Position numbers and translations under genes: made by a program
Shown: one piece after another, positions 1-8,481 of the stretch
How positions within the stretch are numbered: position 1 is the stretch's first letter
Layout: every line of letters begins with the position of its first letter
Notes under the pieces: model-generated
Database searches by the model: none
Told to the model about the DNA's origin: nothing
The model's input: the letters and a program-made list of their open reading frames with translations, nothing else
NCBI GenBank assembly: GCA_021405325.1
Contig: QWII01000091.1
Coordinates: forward strand, 1 to 64,000
Direction of reading: 5' to 3'
DNA: 64,000 nucleotides
Source of the DNA: Caldilinea sp. CFX5
GTDB taxonomy: Bacteria > Chloroflexota > Anaerolineae > Caldilineales > Caldilineaceae

Positions 1-112
1 CCCGGCACGCTCACCATTGTGGCACGCCCCTCAACAGCAACTTCTGCGCTGCTGCATCTTGCTCTTTCAGACGGGTCACACAGGGGCCGGTGAACAGTTC
101 ACGCAAGTATTA

Positions 113-218
113 GGGTAGTTGGTTGGGTAGTTGGTTGGTTTCGACAAGCTCAACCAACCAACTACCCAACCAACCAACTACCCAACCAACCAACTACCCA
201 ATCAACCAACTACTCAAC
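113..218. repeat. 16-bp tandem repeat with inverted partner
   Basis: Four consecutive 16-bp units CAACCAACTACCCAAC (with late variants) run 155-218. An inverted copy of the unit lies at about 114-143, separated by a loop containing TTTCGACAAGCTCAACC, so the element can fold into a long hairpin. The last sense codons and the TAG stop of the sialidase gene (210-212, minus strand) lie inside the right-hand units. Bases 1-112 contain no recognisable gene. Confidence 0.9.
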
Positions 219-1340
219 CAACCGCAACCCACACGCCCGCACATGGATGACGCCTTGCAGCGTGGCATAGTAGGTGAGCAACACCGTGTCATCAGCCAGG
301 CGTACGAGATCCGGCGTGCCAAAGCTAAAGCGTTGCAACTCATCCCAGACCCGTTCTTCCACAGCGGCCAGCGGTGGAATTGTTACCGGTTGTCCGTTCA
401 TACGTCCGGCTTCGGCATCCCAGAGTTGGATCGGCTGATCGACCGCCCAGGTCACGCCGCCGTCGTTCGAGTGCCAGAGCAGGCTACCCAGCGGCGGGTG
501 ACGATAGTTGCTGGCGGCCAGCACCCGGCCATCGGGTAGAACTAGCGGGGCGGTGATCTGGCCGACAAAGCCCAGTGGCTCCGGCTGGCTCCAGCTTTGC
601 CCGTGGTCGGTGGAAAAGGTGCGATGGACTTCAATCGTCCGCTCATTTTCCTGCAAAAAGGTCCAGAGCAGCGCAATGATGCGGCCATCGGGCAACAGGT
701 CAAAGCGGGCGTCACAGAGGTTGAGTCGCCCCGCGTCGTCGCCGGCCACCATGCGCGGCGGCGTGAAGGTGCGCCCATCGTCGTGGGAGATGATCAGCGC
801 CGTGGCATTGACCCCGGAAGGGATACGACATTCAATCGGCACACAGACGGCGCCATTGGCGGCGACAAAGGGCGGCCCTGTCACGCCGACACGACCGAGC
901 GGGCGCAAATCCGGTTGTTGGGGCGGCGACCAGGTCGCGCCATCATCATCGCTGCGGGTTAGGAAGAAGCGCAGCGGGTAACGCTCCCCGCCGGGGCCAA
1001 AGGGATAAACATTCGGCGGCAACCCTTCAATGCTGCCAAAGGAAGCCAGCAACGCGCCGCCCGGCGTTTGACAAAGACCACCGGTGACCACCGTTTGTGT
1101 TGGTGCGCTAGAGAGACCATTGGCGATGATTTGGGGCGTTGACCAACTGCGCCCGCCATCACGCGACCGTTGATAGTAAAGGACGCCATCATGGCTATGT
1201 TTGGTGAGACCTTGCCGGTAAGTGCAGATGACGGAACCATCCGCCAGGCGCGCCGACAGCGGAAAGGCGCCGGTGGTCTGTTTGTCACCGGCGGCCAGGT
1301 TGGGCGAGACCGCCACATCAAAGAGCAGTTCAAGTTGCAT
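210..1340 (-). CDS. Exo-alpha-sialidase / BNR-repeat glycosidase
   Basis: This 376-residue protein is a predicted six-bladed beta-propeller of the sialidase superfamily. Five Asp-box (S-x-D-x-G-x-x-W/F) motifs are visible: SRDGGRSW at residues 59-66, then SDDDGATW, SHDDGRTF, STDHGQSW and SNDGGVTW spaced through the chain. Family members hydrolyse terminal sialic acids or related sugars. No signal peptide is apparent, so it is probably cytoplasmic and works on imported oligosaccharides. The start is ATG with AAGGAG eight bases upstream. It is the last gene of a minus-strand run with the 611-residue protein, the broken DegT gene and the mandelate racemase homologue. The exact substrate cannot be read from the sequence. 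The stop codon lies inside a tandem repeat. Confidence 0.8.
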   Translation of the reverse strand: MQLELLFDVAVSPNLAAGDKQTTGAFPLSARLADGSVICTYRQGLTKHSHDGVLYYQRSRDGGRSWSTPQIIANGLSSAPTQTVVTGGLCQTPGGALLASFGSIEGLPPNVYPFGPGGERYPLRFFLTRSDDDGATWSPPQQPDLRPLGRVGVTGPPFVAANGAVCVPIECRIPSGVNATALIISHDDGRTFTPPRMVAGDDAGRLNLCDARFDLLPDGRIIALLWTFLQENERTIEVHRTFSTDHGQSWSQPEPLGFVGQITAPLVLPDGRVLAASNYRHPPLGSLLWHSNDGGVTWAVDQPIQLWDAEAGRMNGQPVTIPPLAAVEERVWDELQRFSFGTPDLVRLADDTVLLTYYATLQGVIHVRACGLRLVE

Positions 1341-1352
1341 GCTTTCTACTCC

Positions 1353-3188
1353 TTATTCAGCTTCTTGGGGTGCATTATGATAACCGGGCGTCCGGCCAAA
1401 GCGGTGGAAATCGAGCCGGGCGTACAAGGTGGCAGCGGGGGCCAGTTCGACGCGTAGGCGGTTGCTCTCCACCGTAGTCGCCTGTTGGGTAATGCGGTCC
1501 GTCACCTGGGTCAACCGATGTTCGCCAAAGCTGCCGCCCTGGACAATGACCGTCGCGTCCTGTAACGGGTTCAGGTTGACCAGGCGCAACACCACGCCTT
1601 GGCCATCCACCTGCTCAACCAGGGCCGCGACCTGACGGGGCAGACCGGCGCGCTGATTGGCTTCGTCAAAATAGCGCACCTGGGCATGGAGCAGACCGCC
1701 GTGGTAGATGGGCATGGGCGCGCCCAACATTGTCTGTACCAGCGCTTCACAGGTGACCGGGTTGCGGTTGAGCCAGTAGTGGACATCATTTTCCCAGCGG
1801 CTGACCGGCGGCCACTGGCGCGGGTCGGTCGGTTCGTTGCGAATGACTTCAAGGCGGTGGGCGACATAACGATAGGCGCTCTGCAACACGGCTTCCGGGA
1901 AGGCCGGCAATTGCCCGGTGATGTAGCGATACCAGGCGCGCACGTTGCCTTCATCGCCCCAGCCCGGCGCTTGCACCGTGTCCCAGGCCGCTTGACCGGG
2001 GATGCGGGTAATGCGTTCCTGATCCGCCGCCGCTTGGGTCAAACTCCAGACCAGGATCGGCAGGCGGGGGTCGGTGGGTTGGTAGCTGCGCCAGCTCTGA
2101 TCATCACGCCAGAAGGGCAGACGCCATTCACCCCCCTCGGCCCGGCCCTGCGCCCAAAGCCATTCCCATTGGGTGCGGAAGAGAGCAAGGTGGTCGGCGT
2201 CACCGGTGAGAAGCAAACCATTCATTCCGCCCACCGCCAGCGCTTCGAGCAGCGTGCGCCCGCCGTGCGGCCAGCCCCAACCATAGTAGCCGCCCCACCA
2301 CTTGCCTGCATTGGATTCGCCAATGCGCCCGTTCAACCCGACATTATCGGGGGTGATGCCCCCGTTTTGGGCAGTGCGTTCTACCCAGGCGGCCAGATAC
2401 TCCAGCACCCACTGGCGATAATGTTCTGTCCCTGTCACCAGGAAGGCATGTGCCACCAAGGTGGTTGCCATCAAGTTGAGAGGCACATCGCCGCGAGCAA
2501 GATGGGTGTTGAAGCGTTCTAACAACGCCTGGAACATCACCGGATCGCGCCAGTCGGCAATCGGGCCGCTCAGGCCGGGGAGGTCGGTAAAGGGGGCCGG
2601 ATATTGGGAGTAGATGCCGCGCAATTCGGCCCAATCTTCCGGCGTGGTGACAAGGCGCGGGCCACGGCTGCCATTCAGGGGGGAACGGATAAGTTTGTGT
2701 AGGGGATCATAGTTAGGCGCGTCCGGGTCAGCACCGGTGTAAAAATTGGCAAAGCGGCTGGCGCGCTGACGCTCTTTGCTGCCATACGCGCCGGCCAGGC
2801 TCAGGTAGTAGAAGTAGAGCGAGCTTTCGCCGTGGTGCATCCAGTCATAATAGGCGTCAAACTCCCGATGAATCTGGCCGTACTCGGTAAATTGCCAGGT
2901 AATCCCCTCCCACAGATGGTGGGCCAGCGGCAGCAAACGAGCGTCGCCGCCCAAGGCGTAGAGCAACGGGAAGTTATAGACGCTCTCGTAGGCGTCATCC
3001 GAGCCATCCATTCCCCGCCATTCGTCACGCGCCCAGACGAGCGTGCCGTCGGGGTGGGTGTAGCGGTCGGCAAAATAGAGTGCGGCTTCGCTCATCGTGT
3101 CAAGCAGTTGTCGTTGGAGCAACGCCCAAGGCGGTAGCGCTTCGCGGTGGGCGCTGCTGATCGTGGTGAGATGATGTTGATTGCTCAT
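1353..3188 (-). CDS. Predicted alpha/alpha-barrel glycosidase-like protein
   Basis: A protein of about 611 residues with no signal peptide. I do not recognise a named family with certainty. The N-terminal two thirds is rich in aromatic residues and helical, with features such as WARDEWRGMDGSDDAYE, YYDWMHHGESS and a glycine/tryptophan-rich stretch GKWWGGYYGWGWPHGG, which resembles (alpha/alpha)6-barrel glycoside hydrolases and lyases. The last ~100 residues look like a beta-sandwich. The ATG at 3188 is preceded by an in-frame GTG at 3194 that overlaps the stop of the DegT gene, so the two were translationally linked. It lies 12 bases upstream of the sialidase gene in the same direction. A role in glycan or uronate breakdown is inferred from neighbours only. 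Confidence 0.55.
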   Translation of the reverse strand: MSNQHHLTTISSAHREALPPWALLQRQLLDTMSEAALYFADRYTHPDGTLVWARDEWRGMDGSDDAYESVYNFPLLYALGGDARLLPLAHHLWEGITWQFTEYGQIHREFDAYYDWMHHGESSLYFYYLSLAGAYGSKERQRASRFANFYTGADPDAPNYDPLHKLIRSPLNGSRGPRLVTTPEDWAELRGIYSQYPAPFTDLPGLSGPIADWRDPVMFQALLERFNTHLARGDVPLNLMATTLVAHAFLVTGTEHYRQWVLEYLAAWVERTAQNGGITPDNVGLNGRIGESNAGKWWGGYYGWGWPHGGRTLLEALAVGGMNGLLLTGDADHLALFRTQWEWLWAQGRAEGGEWRLPFWRDDQSWRSYQPTDPRLPILVWSLTQAAADQERITRIPGQAAWDTVQAPGWGDEGNVRAWYRYITGQLPAFPEAVLQSAYRYVAHRLEVIRNEPTDPRQWPPVSRWENDVHYWLNRNPVTCEALVQTMLGAPMPIYHGGLLHAQVRYFDEANQRAGLPRQVAALVEQVDGQGVVLRLVNLNPLQDATVIVQGGSFGEHRLTQVTDRITQQATTVESNRLRVELAPAATLYARLDFHRFGRTPGYHNAPQEAE

Positions 3189-3190
3189 AG

Positions 3191-4029
3191 TCACTTAAGG
3201 TACTGACTGGCGACGCGCCGGAATTCAGCAGCGCGTGCTTGCACTGCCGCCGGCCCATCATGGATAGTGAGACCAAAGGCCGACCCCAAGCCGGGATCGG
3301 GGATGCCAATGCTGATGTTGATGGCGCGGGAGAGGAGGGCGTCAGTCTGCGGTAACATGCCCTTGGCGTAGCGGATCTGGCCGTCCCGGTCCAGGTAGTG
3401 GGGCAGGAGAACGAGCAATGGGTCTGGGTTGGCAGCCGTTGTTGCAGCAGATGTTCCATGTTGCCGTAGACATGCCAGCCGGCCTGGGCAATGACTTTGG
3501 TGTTGAGCGCCTGGGCGACCTGTTGGGCGATTTCCGCGTTGGGAAAAAAGACAGTCAACATGGCGCCGAGTTCTTCTTCGGGGTCGATAATCTCGCGAAA
3601 TTCCAGCCCCGGCAGGTCGGCCAGCAGCGCTTTGAACTGCTGTTTGTTGGTGCGCAGCCGGTCGAGGATGGTGGGCAGCTTGCGCAATTGGGCCAGCAGG
3701 ACGGCGGCTTGCAATTCGGTATAGCGGAAGTCCAACCCTAAAAAGGGCCGGTGACCGATCTCTGCGCCGGCGCGCAAAGGCGAATGCCCCTGGTCGTGGA
3801 AGGCAAAGCAGCGCTTGTATAGCTCCTCGTCGTCAGTGATGACCATGCCACCGTCACCGGAGGTGATCGTTTTATAGACGTTGAAACTGAAGGCGCCAAC
3901 ATGCCCAATCGAGCCGATAGGTCGCCCTTTGTAAGACGCGCCAAAAGCCTGGGCGCAATCTTCGATCAGAAACAAATTGTATTCATCAATCTCTTCCTCA
4001 CCAACTAATTCCATTCCTGGACCGGGCAT
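3191..4029 (-). pseudogene. DegT/DnrJ/EryC1/StrS aminotransferase, deleted and frameshifted
   Basis: PLP-dependent sugar aminotransferase family remnant. The start ATG has a good GGAGGTG ribosome site. The first 16 residues (MPGPGMELVGEEEIDE) are typical of the N-terminus in this subfamily, but the chain then jumps directly to the mid-protein motif YNLFLIEDCAQAFGASYKG, so roughly 130-150 residues holding the first half of the cofactor domain are missing in frame. The presumed PLP lysine segment (NVYKTITSGDGG) is kept. A second lesion is a -1 shift in a run of G at 3400-3403: restoring one base joins FSCP to HYLDRDG and the normal C-terminus ending RRVASQYLK at 3191. The second lesion could be an assembly error; the deletion is unlikely to be. 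Confidence 0.8.
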
Positions 4030-4064
4030 GGTGTCACCTCCTGCGATTGATTGATTTTTGGTAT

Positions 4065-4150
4065 CTATTCAGGCTAGGTGAAGAAACCAGGGTTTTCTTT
4101 GGTAAGTTACCACGAATTATAGGTAAAAAACCTGGTTTCTGGCTGAATAG
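4065..4150. repeat. Composite palindrome
   Basis: Outer arms CTATTCAGGCTAG and CTGGCTGAATAG enclose inner arms AGAAACCAGGGTTTT and AAAAACCTGGTTTCT around a 30-base loop. It separates the mandelate racemase homologue from the DegT remnant and could act as a transcriptional attenuator or RNA-stabilising structure on the minus strand. Confidence 0.7.
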
Positions 4151-4168
4151 TTACGATTGGGGCAATGG

Positions 4169-5425
4169 TTAGAGCTTCGACTCGACAATCGTCACATCGG
4201 GGCGTTGGCGCACTTCGGGCAGCAGGGTTGTCCCCAACCCGGGCGCAGTAGGAGCCAGGATGTGACCATCTTTGACAGTTACGCCTTCGGTCACTAGTTG
4301 GGGATAGCTGATACGCAAGTAGGCGCGCACGGTCTCCTGATAGACGGCATTGGTGGCATTGATCGCCAGATGCAAACCGGCGAAGAGGGTAAAAGGGCCG
4401 GTGCAGTCGTGCATGGCGACCGGACGCTTCCACGTTTCCGCCATCGTCGCAATCTTCTTGCTTTCGGTAATGCCGCCGGCCCAAGTTGGGTCGATCATAA
4501 TGATGTCGGCGGCGTTCTTTTCCAACACGGCTTTGTATTCATAGCGGGTGGTGAGATATTCGCTGACCAGGATCGGTGTTGTCGTACTGTGGCGCAGATC
4601 GGCCAGGGCGTCGAGATCATCAGCGCGCAGGAGGTCTTCCAGCCAGTAGGGTTGATACTCTTCCAGCGCACGGGCAATCTTCTTGGCGGCGGGCAATGAC
4701 CACAGTCCATGCCCTTCGACCATAATGTCCATCTGGTCGCCCACCGCTTCGCGGATTTTGCGGAAGGGTTCCAACCCCCGTTTCAGGTTAGCAGCGTCAA
4801 TCGTATGGCCGCCGATCTGCCGCAACGCCGGGTCAAAGACGCCACGAAAGTTGCGCCAGTTGTCCCAGGCGGTTGGGTCATTGGCAATGTAGTCAAAGGG
4901 CCAAATCTTCATCCCGCTGATGCCTTCACTGAGGAGATCCTGCGCCAGCGCGCCGGCGTCGGTCATAAAGCCGATCAGATCCTCATAGCGACCCGACTGG
5001 TCAACCGGCGCGACATAGCCGCTGCGACCGAGGGTGGCGCGACCATAGTGGGGACCGCCGCAGGTGTTATAGGTTTTGATGCGGTCACGGGCCGCGCCCC
5101 CCAACAGTTGCCAGATCGGCTGCCCGGTCGCCTGGCCGAAAATGTCCCACAAAGCCACATCAATGGCCGAAAGCCCGCGCAACTCAGCGCCCTTGCCGAC
5201 AATATGGGCGCTCACTTCGTAAAGCTGCCGCCAGATCAATTCAATGGCGAGCGGGTCACGACCGAGTAACAGCGGCGCAGCAAAGCCATGCAAGTAACCG
5301 CGCAAGGCATCGGGCATGTAGAAGGTGTCGCTGTAGCCGACCAGCCCCTCATCGGTGTGGATGGCGACAAAGAGGATGTGGGGAAAGTCGGTCAGGTGGA
5401 TGGTTTCAAGCTTGGTGATTTTCAT
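4169..5425 (-). CDS. Mandelate racemase/muconate lactonizing family dehydratase
   Basis: Enolase-superfamily enzyme of 418 residues, with an alpha+beta capping domain followed by a TIM barrel. Visible elements in order: GMKIWPFD on an early barrel strand, metal ligands in VEGHG, WLED and VSEYL, then an acid in MIDPTWAGGITE and a histidine in AMHDCTGP, fitting the Asp-His dyad of the mandelate racemase subgroup. Such enzymes abstract the proton alpha to a carboxylate, usually dehydrating sugar acids. The start at 5425 (MKITKLET) is preferred over upstream in-frame codons because AAGGA precedes it and family members begin there. It lies downstream of the esterase gene on the same strand, with an operator-like palindrome between them. 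Substrate is unknown. Confidence 0.85.
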   Translation of the reverse strand: MKITKLETIHLTDFPHILFVAIHTDEGLVGYSDTFYMPDALRGYLHGFAAPLLLGRDPLAIELIWRQLYEVSAHIVGKGAELRGLSAIDVALWDIFGQATGQPIWQLLGGAARDRIKTYNTCGGPHYGRATLGRSGYVAPVDQSGRYEDLIGFMTDAGALAQDLLSEGISGMKIWPFDYIANDPTAWDNWRNFRGVFDPALRQIGGHTIDAANLKRGLEPFRKIREAVGDQMDIMVEGHGLWSLPAAKKIARALEEYQPYWLEDLLRADDLDALADLRHSTTTPILVSEYLTTRYEYKAVLEKNAADIIMIDPTWAGGITESKKIATMAETWKRPVAMHDCTGPFTLFAGLHLAINATNAVYQETVRAYLRISYPQLVTEGVTVKDGHILAPTAPGLGTTLLPEVRQRPDVTIVESKL

Positions 5426-5466
5426 GCACTGGTCCTTCGCTGATGAGCGGTTGATGTGGACACATG

Positions 5467-5515
5467 GTTCAACAACATTGGGCAAACAATCATTGTACAG
5501 ACAATGTTGTTGAAC
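5467..5515. promoter_or_regulatory. Operator-like palindrome upstream of the dehydratase
   Basis: Perfect 14-bp inverted arms GTTCAACAACATTG (5467-5480) and CAATGTTGTTGAAC (5502-5515) flank a 21-bp centre. Overlapping this, ATTGTACAGACAAT (5492-5505) is a second dyad of the ATTGT-N4-ACAAT type seen with GntR-family regulators. It sits about 40-90 bases upstream of the dehydratase start, a position suited to operator function. No regulator gene is adjacent. Confidence 0.5.
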
Positions 5516-5555
5516 TGCGCAGCAAAAAGCAAATGATTATTTCAAACTTCGGGCG

Positions 5556-6704
5556 TCATGGTTGTAACCAACGATCAAGAAAATGCTTGGCGTCGTCATA
5601 AAACATCTCATGCCCGCCCCAGTTGGCGACCAGCGCTTGGGCGCGTTCGTCGATGCCTAGGTGTGTGTAAAATTGCCGAAGACGTGTAAATTCTTCCACG
5701 GCATCTTGCCAGTAGATCACAGGGTCGTAGCGCCCAATCTCCACCATAAAGGGCCGCGGACAGATGAGCGCACCCAGCAGATGATCCGGCCATAAGGGCG
5801 CCGTATTCACGTTAAATTTATCGTCTTCGTCCGTGACGAGATAGGCGCGATAAGCCAACCCCTCGCGCTGGCCGATCTCATCAAGGTGACGATCTTCCAG
5901 CATCTTATGCCACCGCTGGTTAAAGTAACAGGAGCAGACCGCCGCCTGGATGCGCGGCTCCAGGGCGGAAAAATAGAGGGTGCTTTTCCCGCCCTGGGAA
6001 ATGCCGTACATGCCAATGCGGTCGGGCAGGACTTCGGGGCGCGTTTGCAACCAATCCACCACCCGACTCAGCGCAAACATTTCCATGCCCAGGAGACTGA
6101 CCCCGGCCAGTCGCGCCAGTCGATCCAGCCGCACCCGATCCTTGCCCACGCCCGGCGGGCTACAGACAATCTGCGGGGCGATGACCACATAGCCGGCCTC
6201 GGCCAGACGGCGCCCGGCGCTATTGGTATAATTGAATTGGCCGGATGTGCCAAAGCCCATCATCCATTCAGGCGAACCGGCATAGCCATGTTGACAAATG
6301 ACCGCCGGCGCGGGCTTTTCCGTTGCCGCCTGGGGGATCAGGAGCAGCGCCGGCATGGTCACTTCCTCGATGACCGTGACCTGCACCCGGTAGAGCCGCC
6401 CGCCCGCCAGGTTGCCCACGGCTTCCACGGTGGCGTTGACTGCCGCCGGGCGCACCGGCCAGCCACCGAGCGTTGCCAACAGTCGTTGGCGCAGGTGGTC
6501 GGTGCTGTCAAGGTATGTCGCTAACGAAGAGGTGTCCAGCGCAACGGCCGCGGTAAAGTGCGCTTGTTGTTCGCGAATACAGCGGCGAAAGTACGCTTCC
6601 CATTGTTCATTACGGGCGCTCCCCCGTGCGGACAGCGCAGCAGCAGAGCTATCCAGCGCCAAGCTGTGGTGAACGCCAGGTGGGGCGGCAGAAAAATCGG
6701 TCAT
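5556..6704 (-). CDS. Alpha/beta hydrolase, acetyl xylan esterase-like
   Basis: Serine hydrolase of about 382 residues in the dienelactone hydrolase/acetyl xylan esterase group. The sequence shows an oxyanion-loop segment ICQHGYAG, the nucleophile elbow GISQGG, an acidic residue in VEIGRYDP and a late histidine in GGHEMFYDD, giving a complete Ser-Asp-His triad. There is no signal peptide, so it probably deacylates sugars or oligosaccharides in the cytoplasm. An adjacent GTG codon at 6707 is nearer to the AAGGA ribosome site than the ATG at 6704, so either may be used. It is the first gene of the minus-strand catabolic run and is divergent from the VOC gene. Confidence 0.75.
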   Translation of the reverse strand: MTDFSAAPPGVHHSLALDSSAAALSARGSARNEQWEAYFRRCIREQQAHFTAAVALDTSSLATYLDSTDHLRQRLLATLGGWPVRPAAVNATVEAVGNLAGGRLYRVQVTVIEEVTMPALLLIPQAATEKPAPAVICQHGYAGSPEWMMGFGTSGQFNYTNSAGRRLAEAGYVVIAPQIVCSPPGVGKDRVRLDRLARLAGVSLLGMEMFALSRVVDWLQTRPEVLPDRIGMYGISQGGKSTLYFSALEPRIQAAVCSCYFNQRWHKMLEDRHLDEIGQREGLAYRAYLVTDEDDKFNVNTAPLWPDHLLGALICPRPFMVEIGRYDPVIYWQDAVEEFTRLRQFYTHLGIDERAQALVANWGGHEMFYDDAKHFLDRWLQP

Positions 6705-6928
6705 CACGATTTGAGTCCTTATCTACGCTGATGGGCTTGTTATTGCTGGTTCGGTCGCAAAGCGAACTGTAACATAGCGTGGATCGGCTTGTCAATGCGC
6801 GTGAAAGCGCCCTCGACCGGGCGTCGGTTTGACACAACCGATGCTTATTTATAACATGATGGTAACCGGTCTACTGACTGCCACTTGAATCGCTGCGACC
6901 ATCAATACTGAAAGGGAAATCTACGACA

Positions 6929-7312
6929 ATGACGACCACCACCGAGGGGCCGCTTGCCCAGGGCCGCTTTGGCTATATTTTTGTCCATGTGCGCGACCTG
7001 GAAACGCTGGTACCCTTTTATCGCGACCAACTGGGTTTCCAGGTGCTCTTTCACGAACCGAATGGCTGTGCGTTTTTACACTTAAAAACCAGCCGCTATC
7101 CCCAACTGGCCTTTTATGCGGCGCCCGATAAGGCCATCATCCCCAAAACCGATTGGTTTATCGCGATCAACATCGCGAACCTGGAAACCGTCGTGGAACA
7201 ACTCCAAGCCGCCGGCGTCACGGTGAGTGCAATTACCCCAGTCCCCAATGGACGGGCAGCCACGATCCAAGACCCGGAAGGATTACAGATTGAACTACAC
7301 GAACCGGAGTAA
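6929..7312 (+). CDS. VOC (glyoxalase/bleomycin-resistance) family protein
   Basis: A 127-residue protein with the two beta-alpha-beta-beta-beta modules of the vicinal oxygen chelate fold. It starts with a typical first strand (FGYIFVHVRDLETLVPFYRD), and its last module ends in IQDPEGLQIELHEPE, whose final glutamate occupies a usual metal-ligand position. Family members include glyoxalase I, ring-cleavage dioxygenases and antibiotic-binding proteins; the substrate here is undefined. An AAAGGG element lies 11 bases before the ATG. Six bases separate it from the GNAT gene, so the two form a bicistronic unit. Confidence 0.8.
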   Translation: MTTTTEGPLAQGRFGYIFVHVRDLETLVPFYRDQLGFQVLFHEPNGCAFLHLKTSRYPQLAFYAAPDKAIIPKTDWFIAINIANLETVVEQLQAAGVTVSAITPVPNGRAATIQDPEGLQIELHEPE

Positions 7313-7318
7313 AGCGCA

Positions 7319-7888
7319 ATGGAGACCCGTCATCTGCTGGCCCATGACTTAGAGGCCGCCTTTCTGATTAACGAAGAATATTTAAGCGCGTCGCGTGACG
7401 AGTTTTTCCGCTGGTATGCCGAAAATGCCGATCTCTTTGTCGGCATCTTTGACCAGGGGACGCTCATCGGCATCTGCTACGGCATGGATTGGCCGCGCCA
7501 GCCTGGCTATGTGATTCTGGAAGGCATTGCCACCCAATATAACTACTGGCGTTCCGGCGCCGGCAGCCAATTGATTCGCTTTTTTGAGGAACAGGTTCGT
7601 AAGCGTGGTCGGCAGGCAATCACGGTTGGCTCCGCCGCTGACCTGAAAACCGAGAATTTCTATCTAAAAAACGGCTACTTGCCCGTGCGGCTTTGCACGA
7701 AAATGCGACGGCGGGACTTGCCGTCTGATTATATGCACTTGGGCTACGAATTTTGTGAAATCCGCGAGGATGGGGAGAATGTCGTTCTTTATGTAGCGAC
7801 GACGGTGCGCGATAAAAAATTTCAAGCAAAGCTGAAGAACAATCTGGGCACCGACGAAGTGATTTTTATTATGGAGAAGGCACTATAA
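7319..7888 (+). CDS. GNAT family N-acetyltransferase
   Basis: A 189-residue protein with GNAT features: an acidic N-terminal region, a strand VGIFDQGTLIGICYGMDW, a central strand GYVILEGIAT, and an acetyl-CoA pyrophosphate loop around RSGAGSQLIRFFEE, followed by KTENFYLKNGYLPVRL at the usual C-terminal strand. It transfers an acetyl group from acetyl-CoA to an unknown amine. The C-terminal ~50 residues extend past the minimal fold. It is immediately downstream of the VOC gene and converges on the PIN/antitoxin pair with only 12 bases between stops. Confidence 0.75.
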   Translation: METRHLLAHDLEAAFLINEEYLSASRDEFFRWYAENADLFVGIFDQGTLIGICYGMDWPRQPGYVILEGIATQYNYWRSGAGSQLIRFFEEQVRKRGRQAITVGSAADLKTENFYLKNGYLPVRLCTKMRRRDLPSDYMHLGYEFCEIREDGENVVLYVATTVRDKKFQAKLKNNLGTDEVIFIMEKAL

Positions 7889-7900
7889 GCAACCGATAAC

Positions 7901-8203
7901 CTACCAAATCACAGGTAGCACACCGGCGGCAGTAATCGAATTATCTTTCGTCAATATTGCAACTTTATGACCTAAATCTTGTAAATGAAGGCCCGTACTC
8001 ACGATAAATCGATCATGCAATTCAGGAATTTTCAACCCATCCGGCGTTAGGCTTCGTTCAAAGATAGCAAGGGTTAGTGGATAAACCTCGATACGATCAT
8101 CTTGTTCAACATCGTTCAGTAAGTCGGAGATGCTTGGAAGGTTAACTCGGCCTTTCTCGATAAGCAAGGTAGGATGTGTATCGAGGACATACTTATTCGC
8201 CAT
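7901..8203 (-). pseudogene. PIN-domain toxin, internally deleted
   Basis: About 100 residues. The N-terminus KYVLDTH matches the first PIN motif with its catalytic aspartate, and the C-terminal half keeps the third and fourth acidic motifs (HDRFIVSTGLHL, LTKDNSI). The segment that should follow VLDTH, including the helix and strand carrying the second acidic residue, is missing: VLDTHP runs straight into TLLIEKGRV. Roughly 45-50 residues appear lost in frame. An intact PIN protein would be a VapC-type RNase; this one is probably inactive. Its ATG at 8203 overlaps the end of the antitoxin gene, the usual toxin-antitoxin arrangement. Confidence 0.65.
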
Positions 8204-8423
8204 TGAGGTCTTTGTCCGTTGGGTGCCACTCTGCAATCGCAAAATCTTCTAACGTTGACATTTTGTCAGATTTGTACTTACCAAATTGGAGCGGCTTTGA
8301 CTGATGCTTGAAAGATGGAATCAGGGTTTCTGTAATCCGTTGTATCAGCCGCAAACGGTATTCTGGTGAAAGTTGCTTGACCTGAAGAACAATATTTTCA
8401 ACTACTTGTGTTTCAGCGATCAT
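8193..8423 (-). CDS. Antitoxin-like small protein of a VapBC-type pair
   Basis: A 76-residue protein starting MIAETQVVENIVLQVKQL, rich in helix-forming residues at the N-terminus (SPEYRLRLIQRITETLI) and acidic at the C-terminus (WHPTDKDLNGE). This composition and its 11-base overlap with the downstream PIN gene identify it as the partner antitoxin by context rather than by a clear DNA-binding motif. A GGAGGTGAC ribosome site lies just before the ATG at 8423. Since its toxin is internally deleted, it may persist as an orphan or as a regulator of the locus. Confidence 0.55.
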   Translation of the reverse strand: MIAETQVVENIVLQVKQLSPEYRLRLIQRITETLIPSFKHQSKPLQFGKYKSDKMSTLEDFAIAEWHPTDKDLNGE

Positions 8424-8481
8424 TTTGTCACCTCCTTGGTTTTTCCGATCAGCCACTCTATTATACTACAATGGCTGATCG

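Noticed and set aside
210..980. Long plus-strand frames opposite the sialidase gene
   Set aside because: They are antisense to a gene with five clear Asp boxes and have no domain features.
3100..3190. C-terminal continuation of the DegT frame past 3418 in the unshifted frame
   Set aside because: The residues are nonsense compared with the family, whereas the alternative frame gives a normal aminotransferase C-terminus.
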